8,842 nt of DNA. It comes from an uncultured Eubacteriales bacterium (GTDB lineage Bacteria > Bacillota > Clostridia > Oscillospirales > Oscillospiraceae). The position numbers and the translations under genes were made by a program. Shown here one piece after another: positions 1 to 6,265 of this stretch (its first letter is position 1; each line of letters begins with the position of its first letter). Where the stretch lies: the NCBI GenBank assembly GCA_900550165.1, contig URQY01000051.1, forward strand, positions 1-8,842, written 5' to 3'. The notes beneath the pieces are model-generated. The model worked only from the letters and a program-made list of their open reading frames with translations, was not told the DNA's origin and searched no databases.

Positions 1-16
1 TTTCTCTGGGGGTTTC

Positions 17-54
17 AAAGGGGGTATTCTCTTCGGAAAGAGAATACCCCCTTT
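17..54. repeat. 17-bp perfect inverted repeat with CGGA loop
   Basis: The arms at 17-33 and 38-54 are perfectly complementary (17 bp, starting AAAGGGGGTATTC) around a 4-nt loop. As RNA this would be a very stable hairpin from either strand. Only three T follow the GC-rich part on each side, and they lie inside the stem, so it is not a textbook intrinsic terminator. It sits downstream of the rpsR terminator. It could be a back-up terminator, the terminator of a gene beyond the left edge, or a dispersed palindromic repeat. Confidence 0.7.
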
Positions 55-61
55 GTCCCGT

Positions 62-81
62 GCAGCGCCAAAGGGCGCTGC
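62..81. repeat. 8-bp GC-rich inverted repeat
   Basis: GCAGCGCC at 62-69 and GGCGCTGC at 74-81 are perfect complements around the loop AAAG. It lies between the longer palindrome at 17-54 and the rpsR terminator, so three hairpins follow one another within about 120 nt downstream of the ribosomal operon. There is no T-tract; the function is unknown. Confidence 0.55.
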
Positions 82-105
82 CATCCATCCCCCCGCGCGG
101 CGCAC

Positions 106-138
106 AAAAAAAGAGCCGCCCTTTCAGGCAGCTCTTTT
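106..138 (-). terminator. Intrinsic terminator of the rpsF-ssb-rpsR operon
   Basis: On the minus strand an 11-bp stem (AAAGAGCTGCC with GGCGGCTCTTT, one T-G wobble) closes a 6-nt loop and runs straight into a run of T. It begins 15 nt after the rpsR stop codon, so the operon most likely ends here and does not continue into rplI or dnaB-type genes. Confidence 0.9.
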
Positions 139-152
139 CAAATCTTTGTTCC

Positions 153-410
153 TTATTCGGTGACGAAGGGGAGCAGAGCGATCTGACGGGCGCGCTTGAT
201 CGCCTCGGTCAGCTGACGCTGATGCATCGCGCAGGTACCGGTGGTTCTGCGGGGCAGGATCTTCGAACGCTCGGAGATGAAGCGGCGCAGCTTGGCAGCG
301 TCCTTATAGTCGATATACTCGCACTTGTCAACGCAGAACTGGCACACCTTTTTGCGCTTGCGGTTCGGGCCGCCGGCGCGAGGGGCTCTGTTTTCGCGTT
401 CCATAGCCAT
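153..410 (-). CDS. rpsR: 30S ribosomal protein bS18, four-cysteine (zinc-type) form
   Basis: Small-subunit protein that binds the 16S rRNA platform as a heterodimer with bS6. The 85-residue product has a basic N-terminus (residues 8-21), the family core around residues 32-55 and RQLTEAIKRARQIALLPF at 65-82, all typical of bS18. Cysteines C23, C26, C30 and C60 match the 'C+' version of this protein, in which four cysteines are thought to bind zinc. The ATG at 410 is chosen because AAGGAGG lies at 419-425 with suitable spacing; an in-frame ATG two codons later is a less likely start. It is the last gene of rpsF-ssb-rpsR, 42 nt after ssb, and is followed by an intrinsic terminator. The identification is secure. 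Confidence 0.97.
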   Translation of the reverse strand: MAMERENRAPRAGGPNRKRKKVCQFCVDKCEYIDYKDAAKLRRFISERSKILPRRTTGTCAMHQRQLTEAIKRARQIALLPFVTE

Positions 411-452
411 GGATGATTCCTCCTTATCAGAATTGGGGTTTTCGTACCCACA

Positions 453-899
453 TCAGAACGGCAGCTCGCCGTCCTCTTCAATTTCGGCAAAGCCGCCGCT
501 CGCGGGAGCGGTGTAGCTGTCGGCGGGAGAGCCGTAGGCAGGCGGGGCGTAATCGCCGCCGGACTGCTGGCCGTCGCGCTTGCTGTCGCCGAAATAAATG
601 TTGTCGGCAACCACTTCCGCACTGCGGCGGTTGTTGCCATCCTTGTCCTTCCAGTCGCGGATCTGAAGCCGGCCCTCGACCACGGCCATGCGGCCCTTGG
701 TGAAGTACTGGCAGACAAATTCAGCGGTCTGGCGCCAAGCGACTACGTCGATGAAATCGGTGGCCTTCTCGCCGCTCTCGCGGCTCTTGAAGTCGCGGTC
801 GACCGCGACGGAGAAGGACGTCACCGCCGTGCCGTTCTGCGTGCGGCGCAGCTCGGGGTCACGGGTCAGGCGACCCATGATGACGATACGGTTCAACAT
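453..899 (-). CDS. ssb: Single-stranded DNA-binding protein
   Basis: Binds and protects single-stranded DNA in replication, repair and recombination and recruits partner proteins through its C-terminal tip. The 148-residue protein starts MLNRIVIMGRLTRDPELR, the classic opening of the OB-fold domain (about residues 1-108), with W55 and F61 in the usual aromatic positions. A flexible Gly/Pro/Ser/Tyr-rich linker (about 108-138) leads to the acidic tail EEDGELPF, the conserved partner-binding tip ending in Pro-Phe. The ATG at 899 is 13 nt from the rpsF stop codon, and its AAGGAGG ribosome binding site overlaps that TAA, which suggests translational coupling with rpsF. Length and context are normal for a Firmicute primary SSB. 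Confidence 0.97.
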   Translation of the reverse strand: MLNRIVIMGRLTRDPELRRTQNGTAVTSFSVAVDRDFKSRESGEKATDFIDVVAWRQTAEFVCQYFTKGRMAVVEGRLQIRDWKDKDGNNRRSAEVVADNIYFGDSKRDGQQSGGDYAPPAYGSPADSYTAPASGGFAEIEEDGELPF

Positions 900-912
900 A
901 GCGCGTTCCTCC

Positions 913-1209
913 TTACTCGCCCTTGCAGACGATCATGGAGCGGATGATACCATCGGTAATGCCGAGGATACGGTCCAATTCCTTGGGGAAATCGGGCGCG
1001 CTGGTGAAGGAGATCAGAACATAGTAGCCTTCGGTGATGTAGTTGATGGCGTAGGCCAGCTTGCGCTTGCCCCACTCCTCAACCTCCATAGCCGTGCTGT
1101 TCTGCTCCACGAGGGTCTTGAACTTTTCAGTCAGAGCGGCGACCTGCTCTTCGGGCAGTCTGCCGTCCATGATGAAAACGACCTCATAGTTTGCGGAAAT
1201 CTTAGCCAT
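913..1209 (-). CDS. rpsF: 30S ribosomal protein bS6
   Basis: Small-subunit protein that pairs with bS18 on the 16S rRNA platform. The 98-residue product has the bS6 pattern: NYEVVFIMDGRLPEEQ near the start (beta 1 and helix 1), EVEEWGKRKLAYAI at 42-55, ITEGYYVLISF at 58-68 and the ELDRILGITDGIIRSMIV helix at 77-94. The frame is open further upstream to about 1305, but the ATG at 1209 is the start because AAAGGAGGTGC lies just before it (1218-1228) and bS6 homology begins there. It is the first gene of the rpsF-ssb-rpsR operon and is transcribed from the promoter at 1297-1324. There is a possible regulatory leader between promoter and start (see the 1231-1260 entry). Confidence 0.97.
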   Translation of the reverse strand: MAKISANYEVVFIMDGRLPEEQVAALTEKFKTLVEQNSTAMEVEEWGKRKLAYAINYITEGYYVLISFTSAPDFPKELDRILGITDGIIRSMIVCKGE

Positions 1210-1230
1210 TCTTGGTTGCACCTCCTTTTG

Positions 1231-1260
1231 GACTGATGGCCCACACAGTCTTGTGTGAGC
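1231..1260 (-). promoter_or_regulatory. Foldable leader of the rpsF operon (candidate autoregulatory RNA)
   Basis: In the roughly 80-nt untranslated leader, GCTCACACA and TGTGTGGGC (complement of 1239-1260) form a 9-bp hairpin with loop AGAC. A second pairing, GACTG with CAGTC (complement of 1231-1250), shares bases with the first, so the two cannot form together. bS6:bS18 is known to bind and repress its own leader in many bacteria. I could not match the characteristic CCG bulge of that motif here, so regulation is only a possibility. Confidence 0.35.
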
Positions 1261-1296
1261 AAGGATTTTGCCTGTATGCAAATTACAAGCTCTACT

Positions 1297-1324
1297 ATTA
1301 TACAAAACCGTCCCGCAAAGTCAA
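1297..1324 (-). promoter_or_regulatory. Sigma-A-type promoter of rpsF-ssb-rpsR
   Basis: Minus-strand -35 TTGACT (complement of 1319-1324) and perfect -10 TATAAT (complement of 1297-1302) are separated by 16 bp. Transcription should begin near 1290, giving a leader of about 80 nt before the rpsF ATG. Confidence 0.85.
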
Positions 1325-1407
1325 GCTTTTTTTCAAAAATACCTGGCAATTCTGCCGCAAAAAATGCGATTTTCCATCTTTTTCCATGTCCAAAGGGGGC
1401 GTCTTGC

Positions 1408-1436
1408 TTGCAATCGGGCGGAAATTCGTGTAAAAT
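1408..1436 (+). promoter_or_regulatory. Promoter of the lipoprotein gene
   Basis: TTGCAA (1408-1413) and TAAAAT (1431-1436) are separated by 17 bp, a reasonable sigma-A match. It points away from the rpsF promoter and would give a 5' leader of only about 20 nt before the ATG at 1466. Confidence 0.6.
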
Positions 1437-1465
1437 AGGAACAGTCTACCAAAGGAGCGATCACC

Positions 1466-2584
1466 ATGAAAAAATTTTTTGCCGTCCTGCTCGCGCTGAC
1501 GATGCTCGCGGCCCTGCTCAGCGGCTGTATGTGCGAGGTGGCCGACACCGACCTCCGCGCCGACGGCAACGGCACGGTCGAGGCCAAGTTTGGCTTCTCC
1601 GAAGAGCTCGTCGACGCGCTCAATATGCGCGCGGAGATGGCGCAGAACGGCTTTGCTTATTTCCGCTACAATAACCGCGGCTATTACGGCGATCAGGCGA
1701 GCGAGAGCTTTTCAGACCCCGATGAATTCAACGCCATCTTCGCCGATGTTGCCGCCGAGATCTCCGACGTCTGCGGCGCAGCGTCTCCCGGCGCGGTCAC
1801 GCTTGCTTTCGCCTCCGACGGCGGCCTCACGCTGACGGTACAGAACGCGCAGGCCGACCGGCGCGGCGCGATCAAGAATGAGCTCGCCGAGCAGCTTCCC
1901 GACTACTCTGACGCGCAGCTCGATGCGCTGCTTGAGGGCATGGTGATGACCTACCGCTTCACCTTCCCCGCAAGCCTCATTCAGTACAGCCGGGGCGCAG
2001 GCATCACGGCGGCGGACAACACCGTCACGCTCGACTACCTGACGCTTGAGACCGGCACCCTCCGCTTCTCCACCTCGCTGACAGACGGCTCTTATCAGCG
2101 TCAGCTCGGCACGGTGACGCAGGAGAACATCCCCGCAAGCGGCACGGCCTATATGCGCCGCCAGACCGTCGAGGTCGACGGCCGCGACGTGACCTTCCAG
2201 ACCTATGCGCTGCCCGGCAGCAACGGCGGCGAGACGAACTACGTCCGCCTGCGCGATATCGCCTCCGTCCTGAGCGGTACGAGCGCACAGTTCACCGTGG
2301 ATTGGGACGGCAGCGTCGTCATCACGCCGGACGCGGCCTACGTCGCTAACGGCACCGAGATGCAGACGCCCTTTTCCGGCGACCGCTATTATCAGAAGGC
2401 GGACGCCGCAACGAAGATCTACGGCAATGCCATCCCCTTCACCGCCATTGCGCTGACGGACGATCAGGGCGGCGGCTACACGTATTACAAGCTCCGCGAC
2501 CTCGGCAAGGTGCTGAACTTCAACGTCGGCTGGTCCGCGAGCCGCGGGATCTACATCGAGAGCAGCCAGGCATACGCCGATTAA
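1466..2584 (+). CDS. Secreted lipoprotein with copper-amine-oxidase-N-like (stalk) domain
   Basis: Predicted membrane-anchored extracellular lipoprotein of unknown role, 372 residues. Residues 1-20 form a signal peptide (KK, then a Leu/Ala-rich core) ending in the lipobox LSGC, with C21 as the lipidated residue. Residues about 24-220 start with a D-x-D-L-x-A-D-G-x-G pattern reminiscent of LppM/DUF3153-type lipoprotein domains; that match is tentative. Residues about 232-367 resemble the copper amine oxidase N-terminal 'stalk' domain common in Clostridia: two related units, NYVRLRDIASVL (258-269) followed by a TVDWDG strand, and TYYKLRDLGKVL (339-350) followed by a NVGWS strand. No catalytic amine-oxidase domain is present, so enzymatic activity is not implied. 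AAAGGAG lies 8 nt before the ATG. It is monocistronic, with its own promoter and terminator. Confidence 0.85.
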   Translation: MKKFFAVLLALTMLAALLSGCMCEVADTDLRADGNGTVEAKFGFSEELVDALNMRAEMAQNGFAYFRYNNRGYYGDQASESFSDPDEFNAIFADVAAEISDVCGAASPGAVTLAFASDGGLTLTVQNAQADRRGAIKNELAEQLPDYSDAQLDALLEGMVMTYRFTFPASLIQYSRGAGITAADNTVTLDYLTLETGTLRFSTSLTDGSYQRQLGTVTQENIPASGTAYMRRQTVEVDGRDVTFQTYALPGSNGGETNYVRLRDIASVLSGTSAQFTVDWDGSVVITPDAAYVANGTEMQTPFSGDRYYQKADAATKIYGNAIPFTAIALTDDQGGGYTYYKLRDLGKVLNFNVGWSASRGIYIESSQAYAD

Positions 2585-2591
2585 CGGCTTC

Positions 2592-2619
2592 AAAAAAGCG
2601 GCCTTTGGGCCGCTTTTTT
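2592..2619 (+). terminator. Intrinsic terminator of the lipoprotein gene
   Basis: A 12-bp perfect stem (AAAAAAGCGGCC with GGCCGCTTTTTT) around loop TTTG starts 7 nt after the TAA and ends in six T. The stem is nearly the same as the queT terminator at 2874-2902: TTCAAAAAAGCGGC and GCCGCTTTTTTGA occur in both, only the loop region differing. It can act in both directions. Confidence 0.9.
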
Positions 2620-2630
2620 GAGAGAGCTGC

Positions 2631-2678
2631 ACTCCGCTTCGTGCCTCGCCGACAAGTCGGCTGCGACACACGCGGAGT
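2631..2678. repeat. Imperfect palindrome with nested inverted repeat
   Basis: ACTCCGC (2631-2637) and GCGGAGT (2672-2678) are complementary outer arms. Between them GCCGAC (2648-2653) and GTCGGC (2656-2661) form an inner inverted repeat. It is non-coding and could be part of a dispersed intergenic element together with the two palindromes that follow; copy number in the genome is unknown. Confidence 0.5.
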
Positions 2679-2685
2679 GAGAAGT

Positions 2686-2718
2686 GTAATTTGTCACGCA
2701 CGTGTCGCGACAAATTAC
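2686..2718. repeat. Inverted repeat with 10-bp arms
   Basis: GTAATTTGTC (2686-2695) and GACAAATTAC (2709-2718) are perfect complements around 13 nt that include CACGTG. It lies 7 nt after the previous palindrome. No T-tract of terminator type follows. It could be a protein-binding site or part of a repeat element; nothing in the sequence decides between these. Confidence 0.55.
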
Positions 2719-2730
2719 GATTAAAATTTA

Positions 2731-2752
2731 TTTCGAGCCTGCGGGCTCGAAA
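2731..2752. repeat. 9-bp hairpin, TGCG loop
   Basis: TTTCGAGCC (2731-2739) and GGCTCGAAA (2744-2752) are perfect complements around TGCG. A run of five T at 2764-2768 is too distant for a good plus-strand terminator. It is the third of the clustered palindromes in this gap. Confidence 0.55.
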
Positions 2753-2780
2753 GTCTGCGACGCTTTTTAGTGCTTTCTTA

Positions 2781-2824
2781 AATGAAAAAAGAGGACTTCC
2801 GAATGGAAGTCCTCTTTTTTCATT
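2781..2824. terminator. 20-bp perfect hairpin, bidirectional terminator-like
   Basis: Arms 2781-2800 and 2805-2824 pair perfectly over 20 bp around loop GAAT, with A-rich and T-rich outer ends, so it would work as an intrinsic terminator from either strand. Each neighbouring gene already has its own terminator, so this is either a back-up or part of a repeat element. An 18-codon minus-strand ORF reading through it (start MKKEDFHSEV) is dictated by the palindrome and I do not call it a gene. Confidence 0.75.
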
Positions 2825-2873
2825 ATGTTGAAAATTTTGTTGGGTCCACAGGGTCGAAGCGCGGTAAACCTTT

Positions 2874-2902
2874 TCAAAAAAGCGGCGAAGCCGCTTTTTT
2901 GA
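2874..2902 (-). terminator. Intrinsic terminator of the queT-like gene
   Basis: A 13-bp perfect stem (TCAAAAAAGCGGC with GCCGCTTTTTTGA) with a 3-nt loop starts immediately after the TGA stop at 2904-2906 and gives six T on the minus strand. It is nearly identical to the terminator at 2592-2619 except for the loop. Confidence 0.9.
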
Positions 2903-2903
2903 C

Positions 2904-3392
2904 TCAGTTGAGCTTGAGGCGCTTTTGCATCATGCCGAGCAGGGGGATGCCGAGGGCATAGCAGGCGATGGCCTCGCCGAGGCCCACGGTGAGGGCGTTG
3001 TAGAAAAAGGCCGGCGGGAAGGCATTGCCTGTGCCTGCTTCCTCCCACGCGATGAGCGCGCCGATGAGGATGGCGTTGCAGAGCACGGGCGGCAGCGCCG
3101 CCGTCCACTTATTGCGGCAGCGGGCGGTGAGAAGCGCTGCGAGCAGCGTGGCTGCCGAACCGACGATCATATCGAGCGGACCGTAGGGACTTAAAACATT
3201 GGAGAGCACGCAGCCGATAAAGAGGCCCCAGCTCGCCTCGGGCATCAGAAACGGCAGCACCGTCATCGCCTCGGAAAAGCGGAGCTGGATGGGGCCGTAG
3301 GCAAGGTTCAGGGCGTTGGAGAGCATCGTCAGCGCGACGTAAACAGCCGCGATGAGCGCGCAGCGGGTGAGCTTTTTGGTGTCAAAGTGCAT
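2904..3392 (-). CDS. queT: QueT-type ECF transporter substrate-binding membrane subunit
   Basis: Predicted S component of an energy-coupling factor importer; family members are linked to uptake of queuosine precursors such as preQ1, used to modify tRNA wobble bases. The 162-residue protein is hydrophobic, with about five to six membrane segments (roughly 9-29, 45-62, 72-91, 99-115, 125-150). GPIQLRFSEAMTVLPFLMPEA at 33-53 is the strong family signature. The ATG at 3392 is preferred over an in-frame TTG at 3416 because AAAGGAA (3401-3407) lies 8 nt before it. It is 85 nt downstream of ileS on the same strand, with a hairpin but no convincing promoter in between. I see no preQ1 riboswitch there. 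The energising EcfA/EcfT subunits are not in the window. Family is well supported; the substrate is by analogy. Confidence 0.85.
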   Translation of the reverse strand: MHFDTKKLTRCALIAAVYVALTMLSNALNLAYGPIQLRFSEAMTVLPFLMPEASWGLFIGCVLSNVLSPYGPLDMIVGSAATLLAALLTARCRNKWTAALPPVLCNAILIGALIAWEEAGTGNAFPPAFFYNALTVGLGEAIACYALGIPLLGMMQKRLKLN

Positions 3393-3442
3393 GGGTCGGG
3401 TTCCTTTCTGAATCAAGCGGGGTAAATTGGATCGGAAAACAC

Positions 3443-3472
3443 GGCGCGGGCGACTGAATAGCCGCCCGCGTT
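3443..3472 (-). terminator. GC-rich hairpin after ileS, weak terminator or attenuator
   Basis: On the minus strand, 8 nt after the ileS stop, an 11-bp stem (CGCGGGCGGCT with AGTCGCCCGCG, one T-G wobble) closes loop ATTC. It is followed by CCGTGTTTT, a poor T-tract. It may only partly stop transcription, letting queT be read from the ileS promoter, or it may protect the upstream mRNA end. Confidence 0.6.
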
Positions 3473-3477
3473 GTTTG

Positions 3478-6237
3478 TTACGCGAGGTCGGGGAGCTTCG
3501 CCATCACAGCGGCGCAGCGGGGGCACAGGCCCTCGGCATTCGCGGCAGTGGAGTGCTTCCAGCAGCGCGGGCACTTGGTGCCGGCGGCTTCCTCGGCGGA
3601 GGCCTTCACGCTGTCGCCGACCGTCACCTCGACCTGAGAGACGATCAGCAGGTCCGCAAGCTCCTTGCCGTCCATGCTTGTGAGGAACGCATCCTCGGCG
3701 GGGACGGTCAGGTGCACGTCGGCCTCGAGGCTCTTGCCGATCTTCTTCTCGGCGCGGGCGGCCTCGAGCACGCCGTTGACCACGGTACGCACCTCGGCAA
3801 GCTTCTCCCAGTTGGCCATCTCCTCAGCGGTGAGGGCGTAGGCCGTGAAGGGCTTGTTCATCTCATTGAGCACCACGTTGCGGTCGTCATCGTCGCCGGT
3901 GTGCGGCATGGCGAGCCAGATCTCATCGCAGGTGAAGGCGAGGATCGGCGCAAAGAGCTTCGAGAGCGTGTGGAGCGTGAGGTAGAGCGCGGTCTGCGCG
4001 CTGCGGCGGGAGAGGCTGTCCTTCTCGTCGCAGTAAAGGCGGTCCTTCACGATATCGAGGTAGAAGCTCGAAAGCGTGGTGACGCAGAAATCGTTCACCG
4101 CGTGGGTGATGATGTGGAACTCATAGTCGCAGTAGGACTGCTCGGCCTTTTCGATCAGCTCGTTGAGCTTGGTGACGAGCCAGCGGTCGAGCTTGGGCAT
4201 ATTCTCGGGCTTGACAAGCTGCGCGGGGTCGAAGTCGACAAGGTTATCGAGCATGAACTTGCAGGTGTTGCGGAACTTGAGGTAGTTCTGGCTGAGCTGC
4301 TTGAAGATCTCCTTCGAGCAGCGCACGTCCGCGTGATAGTCCGCGCTGGCGGCCCACAGGCGCAGGATATCCGCGCCGTTCTCATTGAACACGTCCGCGG
4401 GATCCACGCCGTTGCCAAGGCTCTTGTGCATGGCCTTGCCCTCGCCGTCGACGGTCCAGCCGTGGGTAACACACTCCTTAAACGGCGCGCCCTGACCGAA
4501 GGCACCGACCGCCGTGAGCAGGGAGGACTGGAACCAGCCGCGGTACTGATCGAGACCCTCGAGGTACATCGTGGCGGGCCAGAAGCCCTGATCCTTCTTC
4601 ATGGAGGCAAAGTGCGTGGAGCCGGAGTCGAACCAGCCGTCGAGCGTGTCCTCCTCCTTGGTAAAGCCGGCGTTCTTGCCGCAGTGCGGGCAGGTGAAGC
4701 CCTTGGGCAGGATGTCGGCTGCCTCCATGTCGAACCAGGCGTTGGAGCCCTTTTCGCGGAAGAGGTCGGAAACGGCCTTGATGGTCTCGTCGGTGCAGAT
4801 GGGCTTGCCGCAGTCCTTGCAGTAGAACACGGGGATGGGCAGACCCCAGCGGCGCTGGCGGGAGATGCACCAGTCGGCGCGCTCGCGGATCATGCTCTTC
4901 ATGCGGTCGATGCCCCAGCCCGGGACCCAGCGCACCTCGTCGCACGCGGCGCAGGCCTCGTCCTTAAAAGAGTCGACGGAGCAGAACCACTGCGGGGTGG
5001 CGCGGAAGATGATGGGCTTCTTGCAGCGCCAGCAGTGCGGATAGCTGTGCACGATCTCTTCGGAAGCGAAGAGGGAACCGGCCTCCTTCATGTCGTTCAG
5101 AATGACGGGGTTGGACTCCTCAACGAGCATTCCCTCGTACTTTCCGGCATAGTCGGTGTGGCGGCCCTGATCGTTGACGGGCACGACCATGTCCATACCG
5201 TAGCGGCGGCAGGTCTGATAGTCGTCCGCGCCGAAGCCGGGGGCAGTGTGGACGCAGCCGGTACCGGAATCCATCGTGACATAGTCGGCCAGCACCAGAC
5301 GCGAGGTCTTGGGAAGGAACGGATGGCTCGCGAGCATATTCTCATAGAAGTTGCCCGGGTGGGTCTCAACGATCGAGTAGTGCTCGACCTTACCGACGGC
5401 CATGACCTTTTCCACCAGCGCCTCGGCGACGATATACATCTCGCCGCTCTCCTCGTTCTTCACGATCGCGTAGCTCTCGTCGGGGTGCAGGGCGATGGCA
5501 AGGTTGCCGGGCAGCGTCCAGATCGTAGTCGTCCAAATGACGAAGTTCAGCTTGGACTTGTCGAGGTGGCTCAGCTTGCCGAGGTCGTCGTTCATCGGGA
5601 ACTTGACATACACGGTCGTGCAGGGGTCGTCCTGATACTCGATCTCCGCCTCAGCCAGGGCGGTCTCGTCGTGATAGCACCAGTAAACGGGCTTGAGGCC
5701 CTTGTAGATGTAGCCCTTCTTGTACATCTCGCCAAAGACCTTGACCTCCTCGGCCTCAAAGCTGGGGTTCATGGTCTTGTAGGGGTGCTCCCAGTCGGCC
5801 ACCACGCCCAGGCGCTTGAAGCCCTCCATCTGGATGCCGATATACTTTTCGGCATAGGCGTGGCAGGCGGTACGGAAGTCAGACACGCTCATGGCCTTGC
5901 GGTTGAGCTTCTGCTCCTTGATGATGGCGCTCTCGATGGGCATACCGTGGTTATCCCAGCCGGGGATATAGGGTGTGTACCGGCCACGCATGGCGTAGGA
6001 CCGGACGATGATGTCCTTCAGGGACTTATTCAGGGCGTGGCCCATGTGGAGGCTGCCGTTGGAGAACGGAGGGCCGTCGTGAAGGGAGAAGCGGGGCTTA
6101 CCCTCGTTCTTCTTCAGCAACTCGTTGTAGAGGTCCATGTCCTCCCAGCGCTTGAGCATCTCCGGCTCCCGCTTGGGCAGACCCGCCCGCATGGGGAAGT
6201 CGGTCTTTGGCAGATTGATGGTCTTGTTGTAATCCAT
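3478..6237 (-). CDS. ileS: Isoleucine--tRNA ligase
   Basis: Cytoplasmic class I synthetase that charges tRNA-Ile with isoleucine and hydrolyses mischarged valine. Length 919 residues, normal for the bacterial type. The nucleotide-binding fold carries HMGH at 64-67 in PPFSNGSLHMGH. The CP1 editing domain (about 185-395) contains WTTTIWTLPGN (235-245) and GTGCVHTAPGFGADDY (325-340), including the conserved Thr cluster and Asp residues. Cysteine pairs C473/C476 and C516/C519 look like an internal metal site. The KMSKS loop is AMHKS at 602-606. The anticodon-binding domain follows (about 640-830), and C889, C892, C905 and C908 form the C-terminal zinc ribbon, as in zinc-containing bacterial IleS rather than the mupirocin-resistant, eukaryote-like type. 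AAAAGGAG lies 7 nt before the ATG. It is controlled by the upstream T-box leader, with a small gene placed in between. Confidence 0.98.
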   Translation of the reverse strand: MDYNKTINLPKTDFPMRAGLPKREPEMLKRWEDMDLYNELLKKNEGKPRFSLHDGPPFSNGSLHMGHALNKSLKDIIVRSYAMRGRYTPYIPGWDNHGMPIESAIIKEQKLNRKAMSVSDFRTACHAYAEKYIGIQMEGFKRLGVVADWEHPYKTMNPSFEAEEVKVFGEMYKKGYIYKGLKPVYWCYHDETALAEAEIEYQDDPCTTVYVKFPMNDDLGKLSHLDKSKLNFVIWTTTIWTLPGNLAIALHPDESYAIVKNEESGEMYIVAEALVEKVMAVGKVEHYSIVETHPGNFYENMLASHPFLPKTSRLVLADYVTMDSGTGCVHTAPGFGADDYQTCRRYGMDMVVPVNDQGRHTDYAGKYEGMLVEESNPVILNDMKEAGSLFASEEIVHSYPHCWRCKKPIIFRATPQWFCSVDSFKDEACAACDEVRWVPGWGIDRMKSMIRERADWCISRQRRWGLPIPVFYCKDCGKPICTDETIKAVSDLFREKGSNAWFDMEAADILPKGFTCPHCGKNAGFTKEEDTLDGWFDSGSTHFASMKKDQGFWPATMYLEGLDQYRGWFQSSLLTAVGAFGQGAPFKECVTHGWTVDGEGKAMHKSLGNGVDPADVFNENGADILRLWAASADYHADVRCSKEIFKQLSQNYLKFRNTCKFMLDNLVDFDPAQLVKPENMPKLDRWLVTKLNELIEKAEQSYCDYEFHIITHAVNDFCVTTLSSFYLDIVKDRLYCDEKDSLSRRSAQTALYLTLHTLSKLFAPILAFTCDEIWLAMPHTGDDDDRNVVLNEMNKPFTAYALTAEEMANWEKLAEVRTVVNGVLEAARAEKKIGKSLEADVHLTVPAEDAFLTSMDGKELADLLIVSQVEVTVGDSVKASAEEAAGTKCPRCWKHSTAANAEGLCPRCAAVMAKLPDLA

Positions 6238-6265
6238 GATGCGTCTCCTTTTATATTTGTAAGTC

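Noticed and set aside
1712..2713. 333-codon minus-strand open frame opposite the lipoprotein
   Set aside because: The plus-strand gene has a signal peptide, lipobox, ribosome binding site, promoter and terminator. The minus frame has none of these and runs through the terminator hairpin.
2767..2832. Short minus-strand peptide ORF across the 20-bp hairpin (MKKEDFHSEV...)
   Set aside because: Its sequence is forced by the palindrome, there is no clear ribosome binding site before its ATG, and translating it would require unfolding a very stable stem.
2585..2903. CRISPR array in the repeat-rich gap
   Set aside because: The repeats are inverted palindromes of different sequence and spacing; no direct repeat with regular unique spacers is present.
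3393..3480. preQ1 riboswitch upstream of queT
   Set aside because: The gap holds one simple GC hairpin. I could not find the A-rich tail and loop pairing of the preQ1-I fold or a plausible class II arrangement.
6238..6265. Independent promoter directly before ileS
   Set aside because: A TATAAA occurs in the 28-nt gap, but no acceptable -35 lies about 17 bp upstream, and the T-box arrangement explains ileS expression.
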